DNA of 64,000 nt from Jaenimonas drosophilae (lineage: Eukaryota > Euglenozoa > Kinetoplastea > Trypanosomatida > Trypanosomatidae), in NCBI GenBank assembly GCA_030849065.1, contig JASAON010001661.1:124001-188000 (forward strand). The letters run 5' to 3'. The notes under the pieces were generated by a model that saw only the letters and a program-made list of their open reading frames with translations, was not told the origin of the DNA and made no database searches. Position 1 is the stretch's first letter. Each line of letters begins with the position of its first letter. Of the stretch, positions 10,701 to 19,588 are shown piece by piece. Both the position numbers and the translations under genes were made by a program.

Positions 10701-10844
10701 CTCACTCATCACCTCCCGCACGGAGGAGCGGGCGGTGTACGCACGCATCCATCGGCATGATGATGACGGCAGCGGATGCGATGGGTGCGGGATCATCATC
10801 ATCATCCTCCGTGCAGAGGTGCATCCCCGCAGCAAAGTGCTCAT
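7707..10844 (-). CDS. Large protein of unknown function, probably mitochondrial
   Basis: A 1045-residue protein with no recognised domain. The first 43 residues contain several Arg, many Ser/Thr and no acidic residue, a typical mitochondrial presequence composition. The body is predominantly alpha-helical (Leu, Ala, His, Arg and Glu in amphipathic spacing). That would suit a helical-repeat protein, possibly divergent PPR-like, although I see no clear repeat consensus. Homopolymeric runs interrupt it: MMMM near residue 14, an Asp run near 370, and Ser runs near 595, 865 and 925. All arise from GAT/ATC/TCA trinucleotide runs. These runs are probably loops between helices. The stop is 294 bases before the next start, a normal cluster spacing. 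Function unknown; mitochondrial location is inference. Confidence 0.75.
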   Translation of the reverse strand: MSTLLRGCTSARRMMMMIPHPSHPLPSSSCRWMRAYTARSSVREVMSEEMSFEAETDLHRLQDEANALLRHLRGESSATPTTPPLSMTHVSRSHAPSNSGAFTHAEDAGANKRTVANTCTRDEHLSTVDARLQRRRWHAQGHQRLLLSHDHSSNMIHDLVRELDASPRGSRAALSSALPSSWVLLHADVVLMVLEHLLANTSDLCTASAVRVHERRVSDVWDLLHQRSMELTNKHIAHAARLVRECSCLSASAHARAADRLAHLMYVHRRTLRRAQLRACVEAMMYAPGLAEKTSRKVRRRVLCAVMARIISSTDEAPRRHPRRGVDDDDVAKTTYTLVDVARGEEEAATAYALRQLLVCEWAHLHAYKNDDDDDDDGVSVLMQAALQWMMKHSPAWVPMPPWWIALKERSRPTSAVFSDVGKRTTPFINNGDVEMDRQLLHHLHHHRTKPVEVLCGQRSVHEDAVLRSLPETREDDDDAHTRMRHLAAAVAEVQQLVELRDVLRAAASIIQSPSSPGMELCGLVMVKILRVLPRTFRGDASVEVPRLAEVLALIHRLAPHVEPLELFEESCIVLQHLHTQLSSSSSSSSSGGMSTMLMKMMRGTTCDAAHHSTVLMQSLRGCLQLCVGAHHLCARSLLQRLIHLRELSVERWPDCCFDLVMHLLQRCPEMNPSHDDHARCAALVEVWSELERRIDDAYQAVKEDGARTSPSCAWAAHVAKHQSAPAMHHITATLATSVWAEMRMLDLLAQMQNCPLRLTSLGCHLVAASEMNGAHLSTTADVVRVDVPWHYFAALSQHANEPPPQKVMSEEEEDHWLMKMCQAELLSAQHDDDVDEVGPARVHRLCGEALSCALMNAVTAWDASSSSSSPPPPHALSVEDAMMALPLLDSATKREDAAIQLATMACILTLLQPPQPTTSTSSSSSSSISHHVGRSEAILLYVRLLWLMQQHRLHHGTQPNALEQHLQRIHLFIFSSIGHHSLWCHRVGAVLRLTSSVLTNDVHESVLREALSCCLVHRIPVPPLLLSQLSARERIMFAPREDGC

Positions 10845-11279
10845 GCGAGGCCCGTCATGCAGTCAATCCTTCAAAACACTTCTGAATGTGTGTTGGATGT
10901 GTGTGTGTGTGTGTGTGGTGTTGTGTGTGGTGTGTGGTGTGTGGTGTGATGAATCTGAAAAATCTTGGGAATACAAAGCCAATGTAGAAGTAGAAAGAAG
11001 AGATGTACGTCAGCTTGCGTAGGTGTTGTTGGTCAGCCTCACCCACGCACAACATTCATCACACTTCAATAGATCCAGAGATAGCCAGTCTGAGAGATGC
11101 ACAGGAGCAAAAGAGAAGCTGGATCTCTGCATTCAAGAGTGATGTTGCGCGCACAGACACACGCACGCAACGCATCGTAGGAGCTGCTGGCCTCCCAGAT
11201 CACTGCATGTTGAGCCAGCGCACACCTTCTGTCAGGATAATGATGTTGTATCATCTTCATCCTCCCCCTCCCTGTTGCA
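10845..11279. other. Intergenic region
   Basis: Contains a long TG/TGTGG microsatellite near 10890-10950 in the 5'UTR or spacer and the acceptor noted separately. No gene supported. Confidence 0.6.
10964..11004 (-). promoter_or_regulatory. Predicted trans-splice acceptor
   Basis: Minus-strand CTCTTCTTTCTACTTCTAC tract and a following T-rich stretch reach AG at 10965-10964, about 120 bases before the ATG at 10844. Confidence 0.4.
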
Positions 11280-12200
11280 CTACTTCTTGGATGTCTTGCG
11301 CGACTTGGCATCGGCAATGATCTCCTGCAGCTTTCCCTTCTCTTGCAACGCCTGCATCAAGTGAATGAGCATCGGGTTGTAGTTGTGCCGCCGACGGCAA
11401 TTTTCCTGACGGCCTTCTTCACGTCGCGCCTTGAGATTGGCGAGCTCCTCCGCCATCGTGCCGAGCGGCTTCTCCGCGCTGCGTGCCACCTCCATCTTCT
11501 TCTCCAACACCACAATTGGATCATCCACCACTGCCATGAGTGAGAAGGAGATGCCCTGGCCTTGGCCAGACACATCCGTCGCTGAGATCTCCTGGATGTA
11601 TCGCTGCACCACATCCACCAAAACGCTTCGGTAGTTGTCATCGGTGGCGGCATCGCAAATAATCGGGCCCTCCTGCAAACCATCGAGCTCCCACACGCTG
11701 CCATCGCGATAGATGAAACTCACGAAGTGAAAAACATCATCATCATCGGTTGCCGCGCGCGTTTGGTCCGTGAGACGTGTGGGCGCGAAGGAGTTGTGCG
11801 CGCGACGAAAGGGCTCGTACTGGCCTACCTGTGCTCCACGTAGCTCAAAGTCCAGGGGCTTCGTGAAGCTGAGGAAGTTGCTCACCTCCTCACCGAGCTG
11901 GAGCTGGTCGGGGTAGTTGCACAACGTATTGATGACGGCCAAGGTGGCACAGGCATTCTCAACAACCTGTTTGGCAAAGAAAACCTCCTGTGCATCCTTC
12001 ACCACACGCCCGCCGGACGGATGTGTGCCGCCCTTCTTGTACTTGAAGAGGAAGATGAGGCCGTACACGCGCTGAAACTCCTCTAGTGCAGCCGCATCGA
12101 GGCAGATCATCTCCTCCACTGCCACCCCGCGCACCCCGAACTCAGAAATGAGCTCCGTGAAAACGTCGGGATCACTCTCAATGAGGCACCAGTCCGACAT
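11280..12200 (-). CDS. UCHL5: Ubiquitin C-terminal hydrolase UCH37/UCHL5
   Basis: A 306-residue peptidase C12 family deubiquitinase. The catalytic core is complete: oxyanion Gln78 and nucleophile Cys84 within FFAKQVVENACAT, His158 in FHFVSF, and Asp173 in WELDG, 15 residues after the His as in UCH37. The C-terminal ULD tail is present (residues about 268-306, RRHNYNPMLIHLMQALQEKG then a Lys-rich end). This separates it from the shorter UCH-L1/L3 enzymes. In other eukaryotes the tail docks on the proteasome receptor Rpn13 or on INO80. The ATG at 12200 is chosen because the frame upstream reads through the poly-T splice tract and yields a meaningless Phe run. The expected activity is trimming ubiquitin chains at the 26S proteasome. 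Confidence 0.92.
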   Translation of the reverse strand: MSDWCLIESDPDVFTELISEFGVRGVAVEEMICLDAAALEEFQRVYGLIFLFKYKKGGTHPSGGRVVKDAQEVFFAKQVVENACATLAVINTLCNYPDQLQLGEEVSNFLSFTKPLDFELRGAQVGQYEPFRRAHNSFAPTRLTDQTRAATDDDDVFHFVSFIYRDGSVWELDGLQEGPIICDAATDDNYRSVLVDVVQRYIQEISATDVSGQGQGISFSLMAVVDDPIVVLEKKMEVARSAEKPLGTMAEELANLKARREEGRQENCRRRHNYNPMLIHLMQALQEKGKLQEIIADAKSRKTSKK

Positions 12201-12501
12201 GATGCACAAATGATGTATGTTTGTTGTTGGTGATGGATGGTGGGGCCAAACGCACAGTTGCAGCAGCGGCAAAGCAAATCTGTTCGGCACCTGTGATGGA
12301 AACGATGGGCGATGGTGGTGAAGATGAGCAACGGCACCAAAGCACACACAAAAACAAACAAGGATCTTGACGACGCAAAAAAAGAAGAAGAAAAAGAAGG
12401 ATGTTGGTGTAGGAGCACACATCATGCACACACACGTACATCACGTTCATGACAAATATCTTGGGTCGCTGTCCATCGCGCCATCATCATCATCATCATC
12501 A
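12201..12501. other. Intergenic spacer
   Basis: About 300 bases holding the UCH37 5'UTR with its splice tract and, nearer 12481-12508, an ATC run that continues into the 3' end of the next gene's spacer. No gene seen. Confidence 0.6.
12366..12400 (-). promoter_or_regulatory. Strong predicted trans-splice acceptor for UCH37
   Basis: Minus-strand CCTTCTTTTTCTTCTTCTTT then TTTTGCGTCGTCAAG, with the first AG at 12367-12366, about 165 bases before the ATG. One of the clearest tract-AG signals in the window. Confidence 0.6.
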
Positions 12502-14481
12502 TCATCCGTAGCTCGCCACCACCTGCTGCAAGGATTGCAGCGCACGTGCTGCATCTTCTGAGTGAATACGAATAGAGAAGTCCGGCGAGGATGATCGCTG
12601 CCGATCCAATGATGCGGCGGCTGCACGCACAAGTGGTTGAAGTGCAGCGATGTACCCGGGGCATCCCAGAAACATCGTCAGCGGATGCTCCACGCCGCGG
12701 CACACAATCGTCTTGGGGAAGGCCAGCGCCTTGAGCTCCGTCGGTGAAATGCAGCCAATCATCTTCACCCACTCCGTTGGTGGTGGCAAGTACAGGCAGC
12801 TAGGGATCATGGTGGTGGGCCATGCGCACACCACATGTGTGTGTGGTTGCTCCCACACCGCCTTCATCACCGCTGATGCATCACGTGTTTGAAGAAGATG
12901 AAGAGCATCCAACACCACCACAACCCCAGAAAACCGCAACGAGGCGGCGATGGCGGCGGGGAAGGAGGCAATGATTAGACGAAGCGCTGCTGCGCGGACC
13001 TCTGCCGATGCTGCACCACGTGCATGGCTGCCACACGCCTGCTTGAGGAGTGGGTAGGCCTGTGCTGCCCACCTCCCCCACTGCTCGAGTACATGATGGC
13101 CTACCAAGGCGGCAATCTGTGCGAAGGAGGTGAAGATGATCGGGCAGCGTTCGTCGTCGCTGGCGCTGCAGGCGTGGCGGAGGACGCGCTCCCACAACTC
13201 TGCCATAATCGAGGCGTGTTGGCGGAGTTGTGGGCGTAGAATCGTCACGGCATCCATCACGGCACGTACAACCACCTGAAAAACATGAGGAATGGTCAGT
13301 GAGCCCTCCACATCACTCCTCTTGTTGTTGTTGTTGTTGTTGTTGTTGGTGCCACGTGAGCGAAGTGCATCGAGAGAGGTTAAGCCGTCGAGTTGGGGAT
13401 CCACAAAAGATGCAACGTCCAGCGGGAGGAGCAGCGATTGATGCAACGCACGGCCACGACTGAAGTCATAGATCATCTCACCAACAATGTTAGCACAGGT
13501 TGTGGATGTTCCGCTTTGGGGAGGTCCGTGTACGACTACACGCCACCCCACAGTGTTGGTTGAGTTGGTGCTAGCTGCTGTGGTGGTATCTGCACCGCCA
13601 TAGCGCTGCCGGCGTGCACGTTGCACCAGCTCCTTCACCTTCGTCAGTGGGAGTTCCGCGTGTGATGATGTGCTGCGTTGGCGCCGCAGCGTCGCGAAGG
13701 CCCTCCACTTTCGTGCGCAGAAAATGTGCAGTCGCGTAGCAATCTCCGCATCGTCCTCCAGTGACTCCTCGCACATGTGCGTTGTGGGTGTGTTTTGTGC
13801 CAAGAAGATGGGTGGGCGAGGCAGCACATAGCCACGACCATCTACCATCACCTCTACATCATCTGGCGCAACAACGCCTCTACGTCCAACAACATCATCA
13901 TCATCATCATCATCATTTGCAACAGCACGGCGTGGTTGTGGCGAGGAGTGTGGGGTGTAGGCATCACGTGGGGTGTGAGATGCAACAAAGGCATCTGCAG
14001 TATGTGGTGCATCTCCACGTCCTGCATAAGGAGAGCTCAACGTGATACTCAGACGATCGCGGTATTGATGCACATCAACCTCATTGTTGTTGATGAGATC
14101 ATGGTTGGCGCTGTGGCGTGGAGTTGGATGAGGTGGGGATGGGGAGGCTGTGCGTGCAGATAAAAGCTCCGCTGGCGGGCTAATATCGATAGCGGCGCGT
14201 GGCGCATCGCCGGGTCGGCGGGCGCGAAAGCCCGGGTCAGCCGCGATGATGATCGTCTCTGCATCGATGCACTCACGCACACGCCACAATGGGCGCCCTG
14301 TGGCAGAGTACAGAAAGCGGTAAGTGCAGAAAGGCTCCTGCTCTTGTGGAGGTGGAGGCATGTGTTGGCTGACGTATTTGCACAACTCTGCCATGGTATC
14401 TAGGGAGGCAGGCAGCAACATGCGGTAGGGCTGACGCATCTCCTCATCCGCGTTATGAAAAATGAGCAGCTGCGGTGCCAT
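12502..14481 (-). CDS. Doublecortin-domain protein with degenerate P-loop NTPase domain
   Basis: A 659-residue two-domain protein. Residues about 5-95 have the ubiquitin-like doublecortin pattern: an LLIFHN strand, a hydrophobic LxTMAELCKYVSQHM helix, RFLYSATGRPLWRV, then ECIDAETIIIA. Such domains bind microtubules in cilia and flagella. Residues 100-300 are a low-complexity linker with an Asp run near 190-196. From about 310 there is a P-loop-like NTPase region. VVVHGPPQSGTSTT (315-328) occupies the Walker A position but has Thr where the invariant Lys is expected, and GVVVVLD (519-525) is a good Walker B. An Asn run (GTNNNNNNNNK, near 380-387) sits in a loop. A role at the flagellar cytoskeleton is inference; catalytic competence is doubtful. 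Start chosen at the only upstream ATG. Confidence 0.75.
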   Translation of the reverse strand: MAPQLLIFHNADEEMRQPYRMLLPASLDTMAELCKYVSQHMPPPPQEQEPFCTYRFLYSATGRPLWRVRECIDAETIIIAADPGFRARRPGDAPRAAIDISPPAELLSARTASPSPPHPTPRHSANHDLINNNEVDVHQYRDRLSITLSSPYAGRGDAPHTADAFVASHTPRDAYTPHSSPQPRRAVANDDDDDDDVVGRRGVVAPDDVEVMVDGRGYVLPRPPIFLAQNTPTTHMCEESLEDDAEIATRLHIFCARKWRAFATLRRQRSTSSHAELPLTKVKELVQRARRQRYGGADTTTAASTNSTNTVGWRVVVHGPPQSGTSTTCANIVGEMIYDFSRGRALHQSLLLPLDVASFVDPQLDGLTSLDALRSRGTNNNNNNNNKRSDVEGSLTIPHVFQVVVRAVMDAVTILRPQLRQHASIMAELWERVLRHACSASDDERCPIIFTSFAQIAALVGHHVLEQWGRWAAQAYPLLKQACGSHARGAASAEVRAAALRLIIASFPAAIAASLRFSGVVVVLDALHLLQTRDASAVMKAVWEQPHTHVVCAWPTTMIPSCLYLPPPTEWVKMIGCISPTELKALAFPKTIVCRGVEHPLTMFLGCPGYIAALQPLVRAAAASLDRQRSSSPDFSIRIHSEDAARALQSLQQVVASYG

Positions 14482-15004
14482 GTTTGTTGTTGAGTGAATC
14501 TATTCTTCACAACAACAACAGCTAGCACACTATTCAATGAAAAGGACGAAGTTTTCGTGTATGTTGGATATCCCTGAGAGATGCGTGTACGTGGGTGCTG
14601 TGTTGTGTTGTTTTGATGGTGGCCTCCACACGATGGTGGTGGGGTGGCCGCCACTCTAAAAAGGAATAGGACGCTTGCACAGAGGTGAGAAGGAACAACA
14701 ACAACAATGAAGAAGATGGCGTGTTGCAGAGGTGTTCCTGCTGCAGATGCATGATGTTGCTGAAAATCTGCCTCATGGGCCCACTACGGTTGTTGCAGCC
14801 ATATGAATACACGAACGCACAGAAAGAGGAAGAGGAGGTTGTGTGTGCAGCACACACATCTCATCTCCATAACATCGAACAAACACATTCCCACAGAGGC
14901 ACTTCACTACAGATGGGTGCCAATATAGTCGTGGGTGCATGATGGGGAGCATGCACCCACATGGAGATGATGGCAAAGCTGCATCATCATCATCATCATC
15001 ATCA
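14482..15004. other. Intergenic region
   Basis: 5'UTR of the doublecortin gene plus spacer. Short minus-strand frames of 84-107 codons (14400-14857) are Thr/His/Ser-rich spacer translations without support. An ATC run at 14980-15007 lies just after the next gene's stop. Confidence 0.55.
14656..14672 (-). promoter_or_regulatory. Predicted trans-splice acceptor for the doublecortin gene
   Basis: Minus-strand CCTATTCCTTTTTAG places AG at 14657-14656, 175 bases before the ATG at 14481. A second pyrimidine tract lies upstream near 14680-14700. Confidence 0.5.
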
Positions 15005-16963
15005 TCACTTCAGCCTAAACGCCTTCTTCAGCTTCGCCAACGGCGGTAGCGGGCCCACAGCCTCCGCTGCCTTGCGGTGTTGTGTGAAGAGATGCATCCA
15101 ACGTCGGGCATCCACGTCACCTACATAAGGGCCATGCCGCTCAAGCAGCAGCAGCGCAGTGTGGTTCGTCAGTGGTACCGTTCGTCCTGCGCCATGACGT
15201 GAAACCAAGTGAAGCAGCACGAGCTGGCACACGGCGCGGTGTATTGCCCACATTTCATACGGTGGATAGAAGGAGGAGATGAAGTGCCACAACAGCTCCA
15301 ACACACGCAATGCATCGCAACCTTCGGGAGCTGGTCCGGCGGCAATGTTGTGCAGAATGGGTTCATTCACCCAGAGAAGAGATGCGGTGCTTCGGTCGGA
15401 GGACTCGCTCTCTGCCGCAATCATCTTCTCCAGGCGTGGCAGATAGTGCTCCGCGAGGCCACACGATTCGAAGAGCTCCGTGAGCTCGCCAGAGGTGCAC
15501 GTCGGCGTGAAGCGCGCGGTGCATCCATCAATCATGGAGGTTAGTGGCACACAAGAGAAATAAAAGAGCACACGATAGAGCCAATGTGCCGGATGGAGCT
15601 GCACACTGCCGAGGAGCTTGAGCTGCACACGTATCCACGCCGTCAGCTGGCCCGGTGAGGCATGTTGGCTGTTCTGCAACAGAGAAGATGCAATCTGCCG
15701 CGCCAACGCATCACGTTCATCGCTCCACTCCACGCGTTCGTGGCAGTGTTGGCAACACGCACCTTCCTCAGACTTCTTCATGGGGTCTGTATGTTGTTCG
15801 GTATTCGGCATGAAGAGAGGATAGTGCGTGCACCGACCACACCGCGCGCACACCACCTGCTCCTGCACCGCCGTTGGTGCCGCATCCGCCACACACCGAT
15901 CACAGCCACACCAAAACAACCACGACCGAAGAAACTCACGACGATGGCCCAGACCCATCAAGAAGTGTGCATCATTCAGGTACTTCACATTCATCAAATC
16001 TCCGGGTTTGATATCGCGCACGGTGATCATCGTTACAGTTTCTTCATTTGGGTTGTACTTCATCGCAATGTTGGCGTGGCAGCTGTGATTGGCCAAGGCG
16101 CAGGTGCGGAAGAAGCCGGAGTGAAAGCAGTTGTACCGGCACATTAACGAGGCAAGAAGGAGCTCCTGCAAATCGTCGTCGTTGAGGTCTGGCAGCTCAC
16201 GACGGAGGTGAGCACCAACCATGGTCTTGGTTTCTTCATCCACCTCATCCGCACTTCGTGGCCATGCTCCACGGAACTGATCGCGAAAGGTCCTCCACTC
16301 CTCACTCTGCTGTTTCTGTTCTGGCCGCAAACGTGTGGCGAAGCGCGCGGCGATGCGTTCTGTGGTACAATCTGCTTCCAAGTCGAGGCTCGCATCGAAG
16401 CTGGTGCGATACTTCTTCTCGCAGAAGAGAACCTCATTTGGGCCGAATGTGCGTTGGCTCACCATCGCCACCCCGCCCGCGTGTTGGATGAGCTCAAAAC
16501 CATCTGAGACATTTACGAGGCCAACGGCGGCGAAGAGAGGCTCCTCCACCTGCATGCGTAGTGTGGTGGCCTCCTTGATGGTGATGGCCCCACGTGCAAC
16601 CGCGGTGCGAAGAAGTGGGCGGAGCCGCAACAAGTCGTGGACGAGGGCCTCGAATGAGAATCCAGAACGACGGCGTGCCTCCACCCAGCGTATTGCAGGT
16701 TTGATGGCGCTGGGATCAATGGCCATGGCCTGCTCGGCTGCCTCACAGCTCGCATCGTAGTCGCATGAGCTCAGATATGCGTTGGCGAGGTTGGAGTAGA
16801 GGGAGAGACGTAGTGCGTTGATGGCATCGTCATCCTTGGTGGATGAGGTGCGGAGAATGTCTAGGCCACGACGATAACTTTTTATGGCGGCAGGCACATC
16901 GCCCGAACTGAAGAAGGTGTTTCCGTCGCTCTTGCAGAGCTCCGCATCATCCATCACCGTCAT
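15005..16963 (-). CDS. TPR-SET protein (SMYD-like lysine methyltransferase family)
   Basis: A 651-residue protein. Residues about 5-115 form TPR helices beginning KSDGNTFFSSGDVPAAIKSY. From about 160 a split SET domain follows: SET-N with GGVAMVSQRTFGPNEVLF, then the catalytic core with NHSCHAN (292-298), the canonical NHSCxPN-type motif carrying AdoMet and substrate contacts, and a GDLMNVKYLND strand in the position of the usual GEEI(x)xxY. A cysteine-rich post-SET region follows: WCGCDRC near 350, then CARCGRC and CCQHCH, probable zinc sites. The order TPR-SET-post-SET resembles SMYD4-like proteins. The family methylates lysines on histones or cytosolic proteins; the substrate cannot be told. 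The start is the ATG at 16963 (another at 16954), because the longer frame begins beyond a CA-rich 5'UTR. Confidence 0.85.
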   Translation of the reverse strand: MTVMDDAELCKSDGNTFFSSGDVPAAIKSYRRGLDILRTSSTKDDDAINALRLSLYSNLANAYLSSCDYDASCEAAEQAMAIDPSAIKPAIRWVEARRRSGFSFEALVHDLLRLRPLLRTAVARGAITIKEATTLRMQVEEPLFAAVGLVNVSDGFELIQHAGGVAMVSQRTFGPNEVLFCEKKYRTSFDASLDLEADCTTERIAARFATRLRPEQKQQSEEWRTFRDQFRGAWPRSADEVDEETKTMVGAHLRRELPDLNDDDLQELLLASLMCRYNCFHSGFFRTCALANHSCHANIAMKYNPNEETVTMITVRDIKPGDLMNVKYLNDAHFLMGLGHRREFLRSWLFWCGCDRCVADAAPTAVQEQVVCARCGRCTHYPLFMPNTEQHTDPMKKSEEGACCQHCHERVEWSDERDALARQIASSLLQNSQHASPGQLTAWIRVQLKLLGSVQLHPAHWLYRVLFYFSCVPLTSMIDGCTARFTPTCTSGELTELFESCGLAEHYLPRLEKMIAAESESSDRSTASLLWVNEPILHNIAAGPAPEGCDALRVLELLWHFISSFYPPYEMWAIHRAVCQLVLLHLVSRHGAGRTVPLTNHTALLLLERHGPYVGDVDARRWMHLFTQHRKAAEAVGPLPPLAKLKKAFRLK

Positions 16964-18049
16964 GATATATTCAACAAGAACAACGAGGCAGGCACACACA
17001 AGGGGGAGTGTGTGTGTGTGTGTGTAGGTGTATGTGCGTATAGATGTGGCAGATAACACAGAGCACAGTTGGCGGCAATCAAGGACCACAATCGCGATGA
17101 AAAATTGCGGATGAAGAATGAACGCGTTAAGAACCGCGATCCTTCACGCAAAATGAAAAAAAGCGGGACGAAGAAAAAAAAAAGATGATCGATGCGGCTG
17201 CGTGTACGAGTGTACGTGTGTGGTGCCTGAGAGTGGCTCCACCACGTTGTTGTTGCTGTGAGTTTCAAGCTCACACAACACCGCTCAAGCCAAGATGTAG
17301 GCGATTAACCAAACACTATCGATGAAGGCTGGGATGTATCTACGCGTGTTCGTATCAGGTCCGTCTATTGTTATGATTAGCGTTGTTGGATGATTCACTT
17401 AGAGTGGGGAAGAGTAAGAAGAAGAAGAGCTGCTGCTAGTACCGTGTGTGTGTGCTGCACAAGATGGTGGCTGGGTGTGTTCTGTGCGTACGTGTTGTGG
17501 GTGGCCAATCTAGGTTGGTCCAGCAACAAAGCAAGCACGTGCCTAGTGGGAAACGTGAACGACGTTTGCTTTCTTTTTTTGGCGTATAGTTGGTGCGCAA
17601 TGAGGATGCTAAGGATGATCCTAAGAGAAATTGGTTTTGGTGTGGGGGCTACACATACACGAAGAGATGTGATCTCGGTGAGCAGCACACACACAGGAGG
17701 GATGAGAAGGTGAAGTGAAGATAGATTGTGTGTGTGCGTGTGTGTTGGATGATGAGGTGGGCATCAGCAGCAAAGGTCATAGGGTCAGTGCGGTATGTTC
17801 TTTGTGTGTGTGCGTGCGGGAAAGGCACGTCTTGTGAAGAGGAGTACAAACCAAGGAGAGAACATGTGTGTATGAAACACATCAGCCTGCACAGGTGCAA
17901 CAACAACATCTGACGCTGTTGTTGTTCCTCTTCGTCGTTGTCACTGAACGCCACATACCACCCGCCACATGATCAGCGTATGTTGTGTGTGTGTGTGTGT
18001 GTGTGTGCGTTTACTCACACGTGGATGGATGTGTGTGCGTTCGTTCATG
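16964..18049. other. Long intergenic region, about 1.1 kb
   Basis: No gene supported. Contains TG microsatellites (about 17008-17026, 17725-17740 and 17985-18010), the SMYD splice tract, and short Thr/His-rich minus frames typical of CA-rich spacer. A small unannotated transcript cannot be excluded. Confidence 0.5.
17142..17185 (-). promoter_or_regulatory. Strong predicted trans-splice acceptor for the SMYD-like gene
   Basis: Two T runs on the minus strand (17171-17183 and 17155-17162) separated by CGTCCCGC lead to the first AG at 17143-17142. 5'UTR about 179 bases. Confidence 0.55.
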
Positions 18050-19588
18050 TTACGTCAGCAGATCCACCTCCATCAATCCACGATCGGCATTCTGAAACAA
18101 GCGCACCACCGATTGCAAAAACTCCGTATTGACGATGGCGTGTGAGGCCAACCGTGAATGTACATGATCCATCACAATGGCATACCACACGTAGATGTAG
18201 TGTGCCATGCCACCCACACGACGAATCAGTGGGCTGGCGTGGCCATTGAGCTCCACCTCTTCACTCATCTTCTTGGCCAGTGCGTGGAAGCAGGAGAAGG
18301 ATAGGCACTCGCCATAGCCCATGTGCGTGGAGGTGGCGTACCGCGGTGCATGTACGGAGTAGATGGAACTACCCCACCCAACATCGTCACCGGCGTGTTG
18401 GTGCGATGTTTGTGATGATGCGTGCGCACCCGTGGCGCGCAGCGATGCGTTGGCGCGCTTCATCGCTCGCTCGAGAACAAGTCGCAGCCGCAGCTGATCG
18501 CCCACCGCGCCCACCACCACCACCGCAGGTGTATATCCATCCTTGTGCTGCTCCTCGGCATTCATCTTCTTGGTGTGGTGGTCTGTAGCAGCACCGCGGT
18601 GCGTGGTCTCGCGCTGTTGTTCCTCCACACCGCTCGCCAGAAGATGAATCAATGCAGATGCACGTGACACCTGCGTTGGTTCGTCCATCGCCGCCAGCGA
18701 TAATACCCCGGGAAGTATCATGGGAAGGCCATCCACGTACATGAAGCGTGGAGCTGGCGTAGGATAGGCTAGTGGGGAGGCTGGACGTACACGATCATCC
18801 TCATCACCGCTGTGGTGCCGTGATGAAGCAGCAGTAAGTGGGTTGGTCAGCGGCACCAGATCAAAAGACCGCGCCCAGGCCAACGCCAGTGAAGTGGGCG
18901 GCAGCGCCATCGCAGAGGAGCTCAACCACTCCGCCACCGTTGCTGATTCGTTGAGTGCATGCGCCAGATAACGAGCGAGACGTTGTGGGCCACGGCGCAG
19001 CTCCTCAATCCTCCACTCGGGGAAGATATTATTGATGCGCATCTGCATAAGGGCGTGGTAGGCCACCTCACAATCATCCGCACCACCCACCAACATCATC
19101 CACGGAGCTCCACCGAGTAGTGCCACACGCAGGCCCTCCTCCAAACGTTGCTGCACCGTGTGGCGCACGTGTTGATGATCGGGGCTCATCCCACCATCTA
19201 CCATCACCAAGACGGAAATGATGGACTTGGGAGGCGGCACCTCCTCCTCACGATGCTTCACACTATCCTGTGATGATGATGATGATGTTGTTGTTGTTGT
19301 TTTGCTGCGTTTGCTGTGGTTGGTCCACTCCCTCATCAGCGGATGATCCTGCATCACGAAGAGCGCATCAAAATCATTGCCCGTTGCCGCGCGCAATTGC
19401 CACGGATGACCATTTGGGAGGACATCCAACTGATTCATCTCACGCAGCAGCACAGGAAGATTGCTGCTCGTCAGAGATATGTTGAAGAAGGTGAAGAACG
19501 AGAGTATCAGCGCCGCTGAGATGGCGGCGTTGAGGGCCACAAGAAGCGATGGATGCCTCGCAAGGGCCTCCGCCCAACGTGGGGGCAT
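18050..19588 (-). CDS. Single-pass signal-anchor protein of unknown function
   Basis: A 512-residue protein starting MPPRWAEALARHP. One clear hydrophobic segment at about 14-36 follows a weakly basic N-terminus, suggesting a type II signal anchor with the bulk in the lumen or outside. The body is not recognised. It contains Thr and Ser runs near residue 95-105 and Ser/Asp-rich loops, so it is built of ordered blocks separated by low-complexity loops. The C-terminal 60 residues have aromatic and hydrophobic helices (AHYIYVWYAIVMDHV). The overall plan (N-terminal anchor, large lumenal domain) recalls ER GPI-transamidase subunits such as PIG-S, but I see no diagnostic motif and do not assign it. 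Confidence 0.7.
   Translation of the reverse strand: MPPRWAEALARHPSLLVALNAAISAALILSFFTFFNISLTSSNLPVLLREMNQLDVLPNGHPWQLRAATGNDFDALFVMQDHPLMREWTNHSKRSKTTTTTSSSSSQDSVKHREEEVPPPKSIISVLVMVDGGMSPDHQHVRHTVQQRLEEGLRVALLGGAPWMMLVGGADDCEVAYHALMQMRINNIFPEWRIEELRRGPQRLARYLAHALNESATVAEWLSSSAMALPPTSLALAWARSFDLVPLTNPLTAASSRHHSGDEDDRVRPASPLAYPTPAPRFMYVDGLPMILPGVLSLAAMDEPTQVSRASALIHLLASGVEEQQRETTHRGAATDHHTKKMNAEEQHKDGYTPAVVVVGAVGDQLRLRLVLERAMKRANASLRATGAHASSQTSHQHAGDDVGWGSSIYSVHAPRYATSTHMGYGECLSFSCFHALAKKMSEEVELNGHASPLIRRVGGMAHYIYVWYAIVMDHVHSRLASHAIVNTEFLQSVVRLFQNADRGLMEVDLLT

Noticed and set aside
17985..18010. TG/CA microsatellites as functional elements (Z-DNA, origins)
   Set aside because: They occur in nearly every spacer of the window with no special position, so no specific function is supported.
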